A stretch of 64,000 nucleotides of DNA, taken from contig CATOSI010000002.1 in the NCBI GenBank assembly GCA_951812505.1, positions 186,001 to 250,000 on the forward strand, written 5' to 3'. Below the pieces are notes generated by a model. That model worked only from the letters and a program-made list of their open reading frames with translations. It ran no database searches and was not told the DNA's origin. This DNA is from an uncultured Dehalococcoidia bacterium (GTDB lineage: Bacteria > Chloroflexota > Dehalococcoidia > Lucifugimonadales > UBA1123). Shown piece by piece: positions 36,189 through 45,116 of the stretch (within the stretch, counting starts at the first letter, position 1; each line of letters begins with the position of its first letter). The position numbers and the translations under genes were made by a program.

Positions 36189-36500
36189 ATGGACAATGTT
36201 GTTGCCATCCTGATCATAATTCTTGCTCTGGCCGCCATCTGCGTAGGTGGCTATTTCTACTTCATGACGAAAGCTCGTCAGAAGCGCGAGGCTGAGACCA
36301 ACGAACAGAGGTTGCGGGACGCTGTGAACAATGTTCTCATGTCCGATCCTATAACAAGGGACAACATAGATATTCTCAGGGAGACGGGTTCGGAGTATCT
36401 TCAGGATGCTGTCGAACTTCGACGTGAGCAGGTGGCGAGAGAAGAGCGTCGCCGGGAAGAGGATAGGCAGGAACGCCGCCGAAGGGAAGAGCGAGACTAG
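36189..36500 (+). CDS. Small membrane-anchored coiled-coil protein
   Basis: 103 residues. One N-terminal membrane helix (about 5-26, VVAILIIILALAAICVGGYFYF) is followed by a charged region, with an Arg/Glu repeat from about 75 to the end that predicts a long single helix or coiled coil. I do not recognise a family. The ATG is preceded by AAAGAGG. It may be a membrane scaffold or a structural partner; nothing shows which. Confidence 0.65.
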   Translation: MDNVVAILIIILALAAICVGGYFYFMTKARQKREAETNEQRLRDAVNNVLMSDPITRDNIDILRETGSEYLQDAVELRREQVAREERRREEDRQERRRREERD

Positions 36501-36578
36501 AAGCGCTCTTCCAAACGCACACCACCATCATTCAACATCTGGCCAAAACAACCCGTCCTCTATGAAAGGAAATACTAG

Positions 36579-38246
36579 ATGACAATAGACGTCGCAACCT
36601 CAATAGCCCGAATCCTGAAGCAGGAGGGGATCGAATGGGTCTCGACCTTCCCCGTGTGCAGGGTGAACAATGCCTTGGGACGCGAGGGCGTTCCGATGGT
36701 GATGATGCGGGATGACCGTTACGCCATCGCGCTCGCCGACGCTTTCTCACGAGTTACGGGAGGCGACAGGATCGGCGTTTGCACCGTTCAGGGCGGTGTC
36801 AACGCGGCGGGCATACAGGTAGCCTACGCGGGCTTGGCGCAAGCATTCGAGGATGGTTCTCCCATCCTGTGCATAACTGACGGCGTCCCGGCGGGGAGCT
36901 CCGAGAATAGCCAGTTCGACGTCACTACCAGTCTGAAGTCGGTTTCCAAGTGGTACGGCTACATCGACCAGCCTGAACGTGTGCCGGAATTCATGCGGCG
37001 CGCCTTCACGATGCTCAGAAGCGGCAGACCCGGCCCGGTCGTACTTTCGGTCCCCAATGCGGCGGGAACTTATGATGAGACCGCCGATCCATACACCCCG
37101 GTCAAGGGCTGGAAGTCCGCGCCGGATCCCGACGACGTATCTATCGCGGTTGACCTGTTTCTGGATGCAGAGAACCCGCTCATCTACGCGGGTGAGGGCG
37201 TCATCTACGCCGGAGCTTCGGATGACCTGAAGGCTCTAGTCGAGCTTGTCAATGCTCCCGTCGTTACCACTCTCAAGTCTAAGGGAGCCTTCCCTGAAGA
37301 CCATCCGCTGTTCGTCGGAGTCCGTGGAGAGCCGGCCTCCGAATACATGCACAAGAGCGACTTGATTCTCTCCATAGGTTCCAGCTTGTCGCCGGGCCGG
37401 TTCACTCACTCGATTCCAGACGCGGCCAACAAGACGATCATCCAGTGCAACCTGGACGAACTGCACGTAAACAAGATTTTCCCCACCACGCACGCGGTAC
37501 TTGGAGACGCGGGATTCACTATCCGCGCTCTCACCAGGGAGGTGTCGGACAGAACGAGTGGGGCGGGGAGGAACGGAAACGGCGTCGAGGCCGAAATCAA
37601 GGAAGTGCGCGACAAGGGTCTTGCGGTGTACAGAGAGGCTATGGCGTCCGACGAAACACCCATCAACCCGTACAGGGTCTATGCGGGCCTCATGGAGGCG
37701 CTGGACCCACAGAACTCGTTCGTAACGCACGACTCCGGCAACACGCGTGATCAGCTTAGCACCATCTACGACACGCTGATTCCGCGCGGTTTCCTGGGCT
37801 GGGGCAACGTCTCCACGCTTGGCTTCAGCCTGGCCGCCGCCATGGGCGCGAAGATCGCTTTCCCCGAAAGGCAGTGCGTCGCGGTGACCGGCGATGCCGG
37901 CGTGGGGTATATGCTCGGCAATCTGGAGGTGCCGATGCGTCAGGGTCTGGGTGTGACTGTCGCGCACATCAGCAACGGCGGGTTCGCGGGATATGGCCCC
38001 GGCTTCTGGGGCGAGGGACACGACCCTTATACTCACATTGTTCGTGGACCGGATGAAGTGGATATGTCCAGCGTAGTCGGCGAACTGGGTCTTCACACAG
38101 AACGAGTGACAGAGCCTTCCGAAGTTGTACCGGCCCTTCAGCGTGCAATGGCGGCAAACGAAAATGGGCAGCCTGCGTATATCGAGTTTATCTGTTGCCA
38201 GTACCCGGTGTATGGCGGCTGGGTGACCGGTGCCATCGCACACTGA
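36579..38246 (+). CDS. TPP-dependent enzyme (paralogue 3) with Asp in place of the activating Glu
   Basis: 555 residues, same family and layout as the genes at 15648 and 17987. The position aligned with their Glu44 is Asp46 (MMRDDRYAIALADAF). The PP-domain motif is also divergent (GDAGVGYMLGNLE then ISNGGF). The usual Glu promotes ylide formation on TPP, so activity may be altered or lost. The frame is intact with an AAAGGAAA ribosome site, so the gene is probably used. The following LRR gene starts 17 bp before its stop. Confidence 0.85.
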   Translation: MTIDVATSIARILKQEGIEWVSTFPVCRVNNALGREGVPMVMMRDDRYAIALADAFSRVTGGDRIGVCTVQGGVNAAGIQVAYAGLAQAFEDGSPILCITDGVPAGSSENSQFDVTTSLKSVSKWYGYIDQPERVPEFMRRAFTMLRSGRPGPVVLSVPNAAGTYDETADPYTPVKGWKSAPDPDDVSIAVDLFLDAENPLIYAGEGVIYAGASDDLKALVELVNAPVVTTLKSKGAFPEDHPLFVGVRGEPASEYMHKSDLILSIGSSLSPGRFTHSIPDAANKTIIQCNLDELHVNKIFPTTHAVLGDAGFTIRALTREVSDRTSGAGRNGNGVEAEIKEVRDKGLAVYREAMASDETPINPYRVYAGLMEALDPQNSFVTHDSGNTRDQLSTIYDTLIPRGFLGWGNVSTLGFSLAAAMGAKIAFPERQCVAVTGDAGVGYMLGNLEVPMRQGLGVTVAHISNGGFAGYGPGFWGEGHDPYTHIVRGPDEVDMSSVVGELGLHTERVTEPSEVVPALQRAMAANENGQPAYIEFICCQYPVYGGWVTGAIAH

Positions 38247-39078
38247 TCGGCAGCCCGACCAGGGCGACAACAGGGTAGGGGCCTGGTCCCGCGAGTTCCT
38301 GATTGCTCAGATAGTGATCGTGGCGATCATAGCGGCTACGCTTGTGTTTGCCTTTACGTCGGAAGACCGAGGCTTGATCGCCGAACTCGCGCCGCCGCAG
38401 GCTGACGCAGGTCCCGGAATCGGAATCGGATCTGCCCTTACCGCGTCGGGCGCTCCCATCGAATGTCCGGATTCGGAAGGACTTTCGAGCGACTGCGCGA
38501 TTCTCCTGTCCATACAGACCAAACTCGCGGGCGACGTAGATCTGGGCTGGAGCGAAGACACCCTCGTGTCGGAATGGCAGGGTGTTGTGGTAGGTGGACA
38601 ACCGCCTCGTGTTGTCTCCCTCAATCTGACGACCTCCGATCTGGCTGGAGTAATTCCGCCCGAGTTGGGTGAGTTGTCCGAGCTTAGGTTTCTGCATCTG
38701 TACGGCAACGAACTGAGTGGCGAAATTCCCCCTGAACTCGGACGTTTAGTGTATCTGGACACCCTCGACTTGGGCGATAATCAGCTTACCGGCCCGATAC
38801 CCCCTGAACTCGGGCAGCTGACATCGCTGACATCGCTCGATCTGAGCCTCAACCAACTCACGGGAGCGATTCCGGCACAGCTGGACGACTTGGAAAGGCT
38901 TGAGTGGTTCGTCATTGCCGAGAATGATCTGACCGGGAGCGTCTCGGAGATCCTGGATCGGCTGCCCAACCTCGACTATGTGAACATCCAGGGCAATAGA
39001 CTCAGCGGGTGTATTCCCAGCAAATTGCGGGAAGTGGATGGGTTCCTGGGAGATCTTCCATTCTGCGATTCGCAATAA
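38230..39078 (+). CDS. Membrane-anchored leucine-rich-repeat protein
   Basis: 282 residues, GTG start inside the end of the TPP gene. A single membrane helix lies at about 22-43. After a 60-residue region with Cys residues come about five plant-type LRR units of 24 residues (LxxLDLSLNQLTGAIPxxLxxL, IPPELGxL). A Cys pair caps the C-terminus (GCIPS...PFCDSQ), as in extracellular LRR proteins. The protein probably faces outside and binds a protein or glycan. The repeat type is common in plant receptors and scattered in bacteria. Confidence 0.82.
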   Translation: MPSHTDRQPDQGDNRVGAWSREFLIAQIVIVAIIAATLVFAFTSEDRGLIAELAPPQADAGPGIGIGSALTASGAPIECPDSEGLSSDCAILLSIQTKLAGDVDLGWSEDTLVSEWQGVVVGGQPPRVVSLNLTTSDLAGVIPPELGELSELRFLHLYGNELSGEIPPELGRLVYLDTLDLGDNQLTGPIPPELGQLTSLTSLDLSLNQLTGAIPAQLDDLERLEWFVIAENDLTGSVSEILDRLPNLDYVNIQGNRLSGCIPSKLREVDGFLGDLPFCDSQ

Positions 39079-39242
39079 AGCACAATATCCAATTCAGTAA
39101 GCTGATAAGCCGATTCCACCGACTCGCCAACATTGCCTCTCGCATTTAAGCCAAAGCGCCGTAATAACCCTAGCCATACTCACAGGCAACTGTTGATGAT
39201 GGAGGTCGCATAACTTTCATCGCACAGGGGAAGAGGGGAAAC

Positions 39243-39605
39243 ATGGAACTCGGTCAATTCTCGGTCAGCCTCGCCGTAAAGGATATTGCGGCTTCACTGG
39301 AGTTCTATCAGAAGTTCGGATTCGAAGTGATAGAGGGCGGACACATGAATGAAGCATTCGCCGACTCGGATACGCACAAGTGGCGGATACTCAAGAACGA
39401 AAGCGCGGCAATCGGACTGTTCCAGGGCATGTTCGACGAGAACATTCTCACGTTCAATCCAGAAGACCTGCGTCCGATCCAGAAGACGCTCAAGGAGTCG
39501 GGGATGGAGTTCATCTCAGAGGCGGACATGACTACTACCGGCCCATGCAGCGCGGTACTGACTGATCCCGACGGCAACACTATCCTGCTCGATCAGCACT
39601 ACTAG
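39243..39605 (+). CDS. VOC (glyoxalase/dioxygenase) superfamily protein
   Basis: 120 residues, a single VOC beta-alpha-beta-beta-beta unit pair: SVSLAVKDIAASLEFYQKFGFEVIEGG at the start and a C-terminal DPDGNTILLDQHY. Function may be isomerase, resistance or dioxygenase type; no partner is nearby. The ATG follows AGAGGGGAAAC. Confidence 0.82.
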   Translation: MELGQFSVSLAVKDIAASLEFYQKFGFEVIEGGHMNEAFADSDTHKWRILKNESAAIGLFQGMFDENILTFNPEDLRPIQKTLKESGMEFISEADMTTTGPCSAVLTDPDGNTILLDQHY

Positions 39606-39615
39606 CTGAGCCCTA

Positions 39616-40128
39616 TCACGCGCTGGAATCAGAGGCTTCATCCAAGACGAATTCCCAGTCGCTCCGCCGAGGCGTTATGGAGAAGTCCCGGATGAGCATT
39701 CGGAGGATGTCGCAGATGGATATGTTGCCGGTCGGCAGATGGGCGTCGCTGAGTTCTCGGCGCACCGCCATCGCGCCATACCCAATGTGAAGATGCGGCG
39801 TTACTACTGGGCTTTCCCCTCCAGGATGCCAGTGATATTCCAGAATTTCTCGATGGTCAGCATCAAGAACCGCATAACGATAGCCCGTCTCAGAGACCGT
39901 CCATAAATGAGATTCGACTATCTGGTAATACTGACGCAACAGGAACCAGAGTCTTGACGTTCCAGCAAGCCTTACGGGAACTCCCCTGTTCAGTGACATG
40001 ATGTGGGGCATCTCGGCTGGATAATAACCCCCATCAACATTAACGACCGAATCCGATACGCACGAGATAGCCCGTTGAACAGAGTCAACGTAGTTGCTAA
40101 CCGCTTCGACCGGAGTTCTTCCGTCCAT
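39616..40128 (-). CDS. Unrecognised 170-residue protein, second gene of a coupled pair
   Basis: I do not recognise this family. The protein is rich in Trp, Tyr and His, with a middle segment EYHWHPGGESPVVTPHLHIGYG that offers four His in about 20 residues. Its start shares one base with the stop of the 74-residue gene upstream (40128), the coupling seen in antitoxin-toxin pairs, and it is convergent with the VOC gene. Nuclease or metal binding is only a guess. Confidence 0.6.
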   Translation of the reverse strand: MDGRTPVEAVSNYVDSVQRAISCVSDSVVNVDGGYYPAEMPHIMSLNRGVPVRLAGTSRLWFLLRQYYQIVESHLWTVSETGYRYAVLDADHREILEYHWHPGGESPVVTPHLHIGYGAMAVRRELSDAHLPTGNISICDILRMLIRDFSITPRRSDWEFVLDEASDSSA

Positions 40129-40352
40129 TAAGACTTCCAGTACTCCGGCACCATCATCGCCAAGCTGATAACTTCGCCATGTCTCTCTCGGTCATTATCG
40201 AACTCGCCGGCTTTCCACGCCTCGAAGAATTCGTCAAGGCTCATGCCGAAGTTCTTGCGCGCCAGGTTTTCCTTCATCTCCCGCGCCTCTTCTTTGGTGA
40301 GGAACACAGGCTTGGGAACATGGATTTCTTCTTTCTTTGATTCGGCTGTCAT
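40128..40352 (-). CDS. Unrecognised 74-residue protein, antitoxin-like
   Basis: A small charged helical protein (LTKEEAREMKENLARKNFGMSLDEFFEAWKAGEFD) with a one-base overlap to the 170-residue gene behind it. Size, order and coupling resemble an antitoxin. ATG at 40352 with GGAGCC upstream. Family unknown to me. Confidence 0.55.
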   Translation of the reverse strand: MTAESKKEEIHVPKPVFLTKEEAREMKENLARKNFGMSLDEFFEAWKAGEFDNDRERHGEVISLAMMVPEYWKS

Positions 40353-40504
40353 GACTGGGCTCCTGTTTCGATCCGAGTTTCCTCAGATTAAGTGTACCAT
40401 GTGGCAGACAGGTGGATTTAGATTGCACTCGAAACAGGACACGAGCAACCTCTGACATCCGCGCGTCGGAGGCTTTGAGTCCATTGGGGTAGGGGGACGC
40501 CGGA

Positions 40505-41254
40505 CTACTGCGCGGTTATTCCGCCGTCTATGACGAGTTCGCTGCCGGTCATGTAGGAGGACTCGTCCGAGGCGAGGAACATGACGCCCTTGGCTATGTC
40601 TTCCGACACCCCGAGACGGCCTATAGGAACTCTCTCGCGCCAGTCGCGTTCCCCCTCAGGGGTGTCCAGGGTGTCCCTGGTCATGTCGGTATATATGATG
40701 CCGGGATGGACCGAGTTGCATCGTATATTCTCAGCCGCGTACTGGACGGCGGTTGACTTGGTCAGGATACGCACCGCGCCTTTGGTCGAACTGTAGGCTG
40801 CAGATCCCGGACTTCCCTGCAGCCCCGCGACCGACGAGATGTTGATGATCGAACCGCCGCCCGCCTCGCGCATGGCGGGAATCGCGGCCTTCGTTCCCAG
40901 GAAGACGCCCTTGGCGTTGATGTCCATGATGCGGTCCCAGTCCTCTCCGGTCGTGTCCTCCACCCCGGCGCGTATGAGAATGCCCGCGTTGTTTACCAGG
41001 ATGTCCAGCTTGCCGTATCTTTCGACCGCTGTGTTGACGGCGTCGTTCCACTGCGACTCGCTTGTGACGTCCAGATGAACGTAGGTCGCGTTGCCGCCGG
41101 ACTCGGCTATCTCCGCCTCCACCTGTCTGCCCTCGTCGTCCAGGATGTCCGCTATCACGACACTCGCGCCCTCGCTGGCGAACAGTTTCGCTTCCACCGC
41201 GCCCTGACCGCGCGCGCCACCGCTTATCAGTGCGACTTTGCCTTCCAGTCTCAT
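40505..41254 (-). CDS. Short-chain dehydrogenase/reductase
   Basis: Classical SDR of 249 residues. NAD(P) motif SGGARGQG at about 11-18, NNAGI, the catalytic Ser near 139 (INISSVAG), Tyr/Lys as YSSTK (about 152-156) and the C-terminal MTGSELVIDGG. Asp in VIADI favours NAD(H). AGGAGG precedes the ATG. It ends a minus-strand run after DUF1800, DUF1501 and NHL genes, so it may act in the same pathway. Confidence 0.93.
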   Translation of the reverse strand: MRLEGKVALISGGARGQGAVEAKLFASEGASVVIADILDDEGRQVEAEIAESGGNATYVHLDVTSESQWNDAVNTAVERYGKLDILVNNAGILIRAGVEDTTGEDWDRIMDINAKGVFLGTKAAIPAMREAGGGSIINISSVAGLQGSPGSAAYSSTKGAVRILTKSTAVQYAAENIRCNSVHPGIIYTDMTRDTLDTPEGERDWRERVPIGRLGVSEDIAKGVMFLASDESSYMTGSELVIDGGITAQ

Positions 41255-41308
41255 CGTGGACCTCCTTGTGCGTCCGATATATCGGCGGCTGTCGAGTGGG
41301 CAGACGCG

Positions 41309-42349
41309 CTAGAACTGGGTGTACAGCGTCGGAGACCTCTGCTCTTCGGTGATTTCGTCGGGGCCGAGGGGGTAGGCTTCCTTCTTGTATATCTGTATGC
41401 GGTCCGAGCCGTAGTCGGTTATGTACATCATGTGATCATATACTCGCGTGGACACCGGCCATCTCAGGCGCTTCTGCGGCTCGATGGAGGCCATTTCGCG
41501 CAGCCTGAGAGCCTTGACGTTCGAGCGCATATAGTGGAGGGCCTGCCTGGACAGGGTGGCGTCGCCCCGGAACAGTTCCACGAAAACGCCGTCCGGCCTG
41601 AAAAGCTGGACACGGCTGTTCGCCCAGTCCGCGACGTAGATATCGCCGTCCTGGTCAACGGTGACGCCCGACGGACGGTTGAACTCGCCCTCGCCGCTGC
41701 CCGACCTGCCGAAGCTAAGTATGAACTCGCCATCCGCAGTGAACTTCTGCACCCGGTCGTTACGCCAGTCCGCAACATAGACATCGCCGAGTTCGTCCAC
41801 GCAGATGCCCCAGGGCATATTGAGTTTGCCCTCCTCTGAGCCGTAGCTGCCGAACTCCATCAGGAACTTGCCGCCCTTGGTGAACTTCTGGATGCGGTGA
41901 TTGCGAGTGTCGGCCACGTAAACATTCTCGTCGGGGTCGAGCGCTATGCCCGACTGCCTGTCGAACTGGCCGTCCCCGCTGCCTGCCTCGCCCCACTGGT
42001 CCAGAACCTCGCCCTGCTTGTTGATGACGGTTATCTGGTTGGTGCCTTCGTCGGAGATCCACAGATTCTCCTCGCCATCCATCACCATAGAGGCGGGCCA
42101 CACGAACTTTGCATTCACAGAGTGCGTTCCGCCTATCTGGGCCGCGCCACCCGCGCCGAGGTTGATGGCTCCCAGGTCCTCGTCGTCCTGCGACAGATGC
42201 CTGATGAAGGCCGCTCCACCGCGACACAGGATGAAGAGGTCCCCTGAACTGTCAACCGCCAGGTCAACCGGCGTGTTGGTCAGACGCCTCATTCCGAGTG
42301 TCTTATCGTAGCTGAATCCTACCCTGAGAAGAGCGTATGGCCTGCCCAT
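41309..42349 (-). CDS. NHL-repeat beta-propeller protein
   Basis: 346 residues with about five NHL units, for example NRPSGVTVDQDGDIYVADWANSRVQLF. NHL propellers bind ligands or partners. I start at 42349 (MGRPYALLRVG), which has GAGGTG 7 nt upstream, rather than 42430. No signal peptide is seen. The gene sits between DUF1501 and SDR genes on the same strand with short gaps. Confidence 0.88.
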   Translation of the reverse strand: MGRPYALLRVGFSYDKTLGMRRLTNTPVDLAVDSSGDLFILCRGGAAFIRHLSQDDEDLGAINLGAGGAAQIGGTHSVNAKFVWPASMVMDGEENLWISDEGTNQITVINKQGEVLDQWGEAGSGDGQFDRQSGIALDPDENVYVADTRNHRIQKFTKGGKFLMEFGSYGSEEGKLNMPWGICVDELGDVYVADWRNDRVQKFTADGEFILSFGRSGSGEGEFNRPSGVTVDQDGDIYVADWANSRVQLFRPDGVFVELFRGDATLSRQALHYMRSNVKALRLREMASIEPQKRLRWPVSTRVYDHMMYITDYGSDRIQIYKKEAYPLGPDEITEEQRSPTLYTQF

Positions 42350-42383
42350 TGCTTTCACCTCTTTGAGTCGTCGGTCGTTATTT

Positions 42384-43520
42384 TCAGTCCTTAGCGAATA
42401 TCGGCAACTTCTCGTAGTGGCCGCCGACAATCGGAGCGCCTTCCACGCCCATCCACTCTTCGAGCAGCGTGGTGTACAGTCCGCGGAAGTCGTAAGTGTG
42501 CGCCATGTCCCCGTCAGTCTGCTTGTCTATGTCCAGCGATGGGTACTCGGCGTACAGGCCGCCATTCACGCGGTCTCCGATGATGAACGAACCTCCACCG
42601 GCTCCGTGGTCGCAGCCGCTGCCATTGTCCCTGATGCGCCGACCGAACTCCGTGAACACAAGCATAACGACGTTGTCGGATGCGTTGTGGTCTCTGATGT
42701 CCTGGAAGAAGTCCATTATTGCGCCGGAGAGTTCGGTGAGCAGCCTCGGGTGGTTTGGGACTTCGTTGGCGTGCGTGTCATAGCCGCCGTGCTGCGTGTA
42801 TATGATTCTTGTGCCGAAGTCGGCGAGATGCACCCGCGCGGCGTCCCTGAGACTCTGGGCTATCGGGTTGCTCGCATATTCCACGTCGGAGGTGTACATC
42901 TCAGGCGCTTTCTTGAGGATGTCCGCGCCCTTCAGCACGTCGAGACCCGTCCTTGCAACATACTCGCGCACTGGGCCGCTGCCTATGGCCTGGCCGTACA
43001 TCTTCTGGAATATGTCGAGCGCCTGCCGCCTCCGTTCTTCACCTGAGATTCCGGTCATGACGCCGTAGTTGTCCAGATCGCCGACCGAGGTAATGGGGAC
43101 GCCCTGCTTTGCCATGGCGCGCGGTAGTCCGCGACCGATATTGACGCACGTCAGCGGGTTCTCTTTGAGCGGGTCCATCTGCGCGACCACCTGTCCCAGC
43201 CAGCCCTCAGTCCCTATCCTGTCCGGCTCGGATGTGTGCCAGATGTCCATGCCGCGGAAGTGCGACCTGCTGGAATTGGGATAGCCAACCCCCTGCACGA
43301 TGGCGACGCTGCCCTCGTCGTAGAGTTCCTTGACCGGCGCGAAGTTCGGGTTGAAGCCGAGATAGTCGTCCAGCGGCAGGATTTCCTCCTGTGGTATTCG
43401 GATAACCGGCCTGGAGTCGTAGTAGATGTCGTTTCCATAGGGAATCAAGGTGTTCATGAAGTCGTTGCCGCCGGTTAGCTGCACGACCACGAAGACTGTC
43501 TGCTTGCCGTTTGCTTCCAC
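42384..43520 (-). CDS. DUF1501 family protein
   Basis: 378 residues with the alkaline-phosphatase-like DUF1501 fold: VVVQLTGGNDFMNTLIPYGND, a SRSHFRGMDIWHT segment, HGGYDTHANE, FTEFGRRIRDNGSGCDHG near the end. DUF1501 genes nearly always sit beside DUF1800 genes, as here. Usual twin-arginine signals at the N-terminus of this family are not visible, so export is uncertain. Biochemical role is unknown. Confidence 0.9.
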   Translation of the reverse strand: MEANGKQTVFVVVQLTGGNDFMNTLIPYGNDIYYDSRPVIRIPQEEILPLDDYLGFNPNFAPVKELYDEGSVAIVQGVGYPNSSRSHFRGMDIWHTSEPDRIGTEGWLGQVVAQMDPLKENPLTCVNIGRGLPRAMAKQGVPITSVGDLDNYGVMTGISGEERRRQALDIFQKMYGQAIGSGPVREYVARTGLDVLKGADILKKAPEMYTSDVEYASNPIAQSLRDAARVHLADFGTRIIYTQHGGYDTHANEVPNHPRLLTELSGAIMDFFQDIRDHNASDNVVMLVFTEFGRRIRDNGSGCDHGAGGGSFIIGDRVNGGLYAEYPSLDIDKQTDGDMAHTYDFRGLYTTLLEEWMGVEGAPIVGGHYEKLPIFAKD

Positions 43521-43540
43521 TTCCGTTTCTCCTCTGAGCT

Positions 43541-43650
43541 GGTTATCACCCTCACCCCAGCCCTCTCCCCCAGGGAGAGGGGGTCTGTTGTTTGAATTTC
43601 ATAGCTGACGGCGCATTTGCCTACCCTCATGAGCCTATCCGGGAGGGTAG
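43541..43650. repeat. Two hairpin repeats between DUF1800 and DUF1501 genes
   Basis: CCCTCTCCC-CCA-GGGAGAGGG (43561-43581) is the widespread repeat that translates as 'SPLGERAGVR'. A second stem is CTACCCTC (about 43620-43627) with GAGGGTAG (about 43642-43649). They may attenuate or stabilise the operon message between the two genes. Confidence 0.6.
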
Positions 43651-43712
43651 GTCTCATTGCCGTGTTGGGTTTTCACCCTGCCCCATTCCGGTCGAAGGAG
43701 GGGATTCTTAGT

Positions 43713-45116
43713 TCAGGCGAACTGGTACTCTACCGACGCCACAATAAACTGGACCATTCGCGCCACGCGCTCGGCGCTCTCCTCCCGCTGTTCGGCGCTG
43801 TGGAAGAGCAGGTCTCCTCCCGATTCGGCGAAGTCCATGAGCGCTTCCCGCGTATGGGCGTCAACCGTAATCGGACCAATGAGATCGAGCGTCCGGTCAA
43901 CGAAGTCGTCCGGCGAGATCGGCTTTCCCTCAGACGCCAACCTGTCCGAGATCGCGCGGACGCCGGGCAGGTCGTAGTCGGAGAACTCGTTGACCGCGAA
44001 GTTGATGCGCTCCGCGAGCGTTCCGCAGTCAATCCACTCGCTCCCGGTGTGCCATCCTTCCACGGTGGGCGGGGTCATCAGACGCTGCCCCATCAGCCCG
44101 GCTGCGGCGGGCGCGCCGTGCAGGCTGGGTTCCGGGAAATCGTGGTTTCCCGCCAACTTTATCGTGCCCGCTACCAGTTCTGCCGGACTCTTGACCTTCC
44201 TGAACCGCGCCTCCTTGAAGAATTCGGAGTTGAACAGGACGCGCAGGACGGCGCGGATGTCCCCGTCATTCTCGAAGTACGCCTCGCAGAGCATCTCGAC
44301 GGCCTGCGGATCCTGTGGTGGAACGTCGTTCCAGGAAGGGACCTGTGGCTCGTCCGCCACGAAGAAGTTGTAAAGGTGGCGCGAGATGAACCTAGCGGTG
44401 GCAGGCTGTTCGACTATGATCGCGATGATATCCTCGCCGTTGAATCGGCCGGTGTGTCCCAGGAAAGTCTTCTCGCTGTGGTCATGGTCCTGGTCGCGAT
44501 ACACAAACTCCGACGGGTAGCGACCGTAGGGATCGAGCGGAATGGGCTGGGAGAATGTCCAACCCGTAAAGGCGCGGGATGCCATCTTGATGTCCTGCTC
44601 GGTATAGTTGCCCACACCCATCGAGAACAGTTCCAGCAGTTCGCGTCCCCAGTTTTCGTTGGGACGGTCGCCGTAGTTCTCGCAGTTGTCCAGCCAGAAG
44701 ATCATCGCCGGGTCTTTGGCGAGGTCAACCAGGATCGTGCGCATATCCGCCATGGCGTTGGTGCGGAACAGCTCTATCTGCGTCTTAGCAGAAGGGCCGT
44801 GCTCGCTCTTGCCGACCGACGTTGCGAAAACATGGTGCCAGAACAGCGCCATCTTCTCTTCCAGCGGACGCTGGGTGTTTACCATGCGGTAGATCCAGCG
44901 GGTGTTCCAGGGCTCCACCGAGTCCGGGTTGTTGAGTTCGAGCCAGTAGCGGATGATCACGTCGTCGTCCACTTCGGGGAATCGCTCGGGGTGGAGCAGG
45001 TCTTCGACAATGGCTTCATAGCTCTGGGAGGCGTATGCTTCCAGTTCGTCGCGGGTCGCGCCGAATCCGGCTCGGCGCAACAGATGCGCGACCAGGGCAA
45101 GGTCGGATTGTGCCAT
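43713..45116 (-). CDS. DUF1800 family protein
   Basis: 467 residues from ATG 45116, preceded by GGGAGAAG, against an ATG at 45131 with no ribosome site. Family marks are LLRRAGFGATRDELEA, KMALFWHHVFATSVGK, NENWGRELLELFSMGVGNYTEQDI and FISRHLYNFFV. DUF1800 proteins are of unknown activity and are encoded next to DUF1501. The gene opens a minus-strand run DUF1800-DUF1501-NHL-SDR. Confidence 0.9.
   Translation of the reverse strand: MAQSDLALVAHLLRRAGFGATRDELEAYASQSYEAIVEDLLHPERFPEVDDDVIIRYWLELNNPDSVEPWNTRWIYRMVNTQRPLEEKMALFWHHVFATSVGKSEHGPSAKTQIELFRTNAMADMRTILVDLAKDPAMIFWLDNCENYGDRPNENWGRELLELFSMGVGNYTEQDIKMASRAFTGWTFSQPIPLDPYGRYPSEFVYRDQDHDHSEKTFLGHTGRFNGEDIIAIIVEQPATARFISRHLYNFFVADEPQVPSWNDVPPQDPQAVEMLCEAYFENDGDIRAVLRVLFNSEFFKEARFRKVKSPAELVAGTIKLAGNHDFPEPSLHGAPAAAGLMGQRLMTPPTVEGWHTGSEWIDCGTLAERINFAVNEFSDYDLPGVRAISDRLASEGKPISPDDFVDRTLDLIGPITVDAHTREALMDFAESGGDLLFHSAEQREESAERVARMVQFIVASVEYQFA

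Noticed and set aside
43475..43657. A small minus-strand frame containing DPLSLGERAGVRV
   Set aside because: This is the translation of a common intergenic hairpin repeat and not a protein family.
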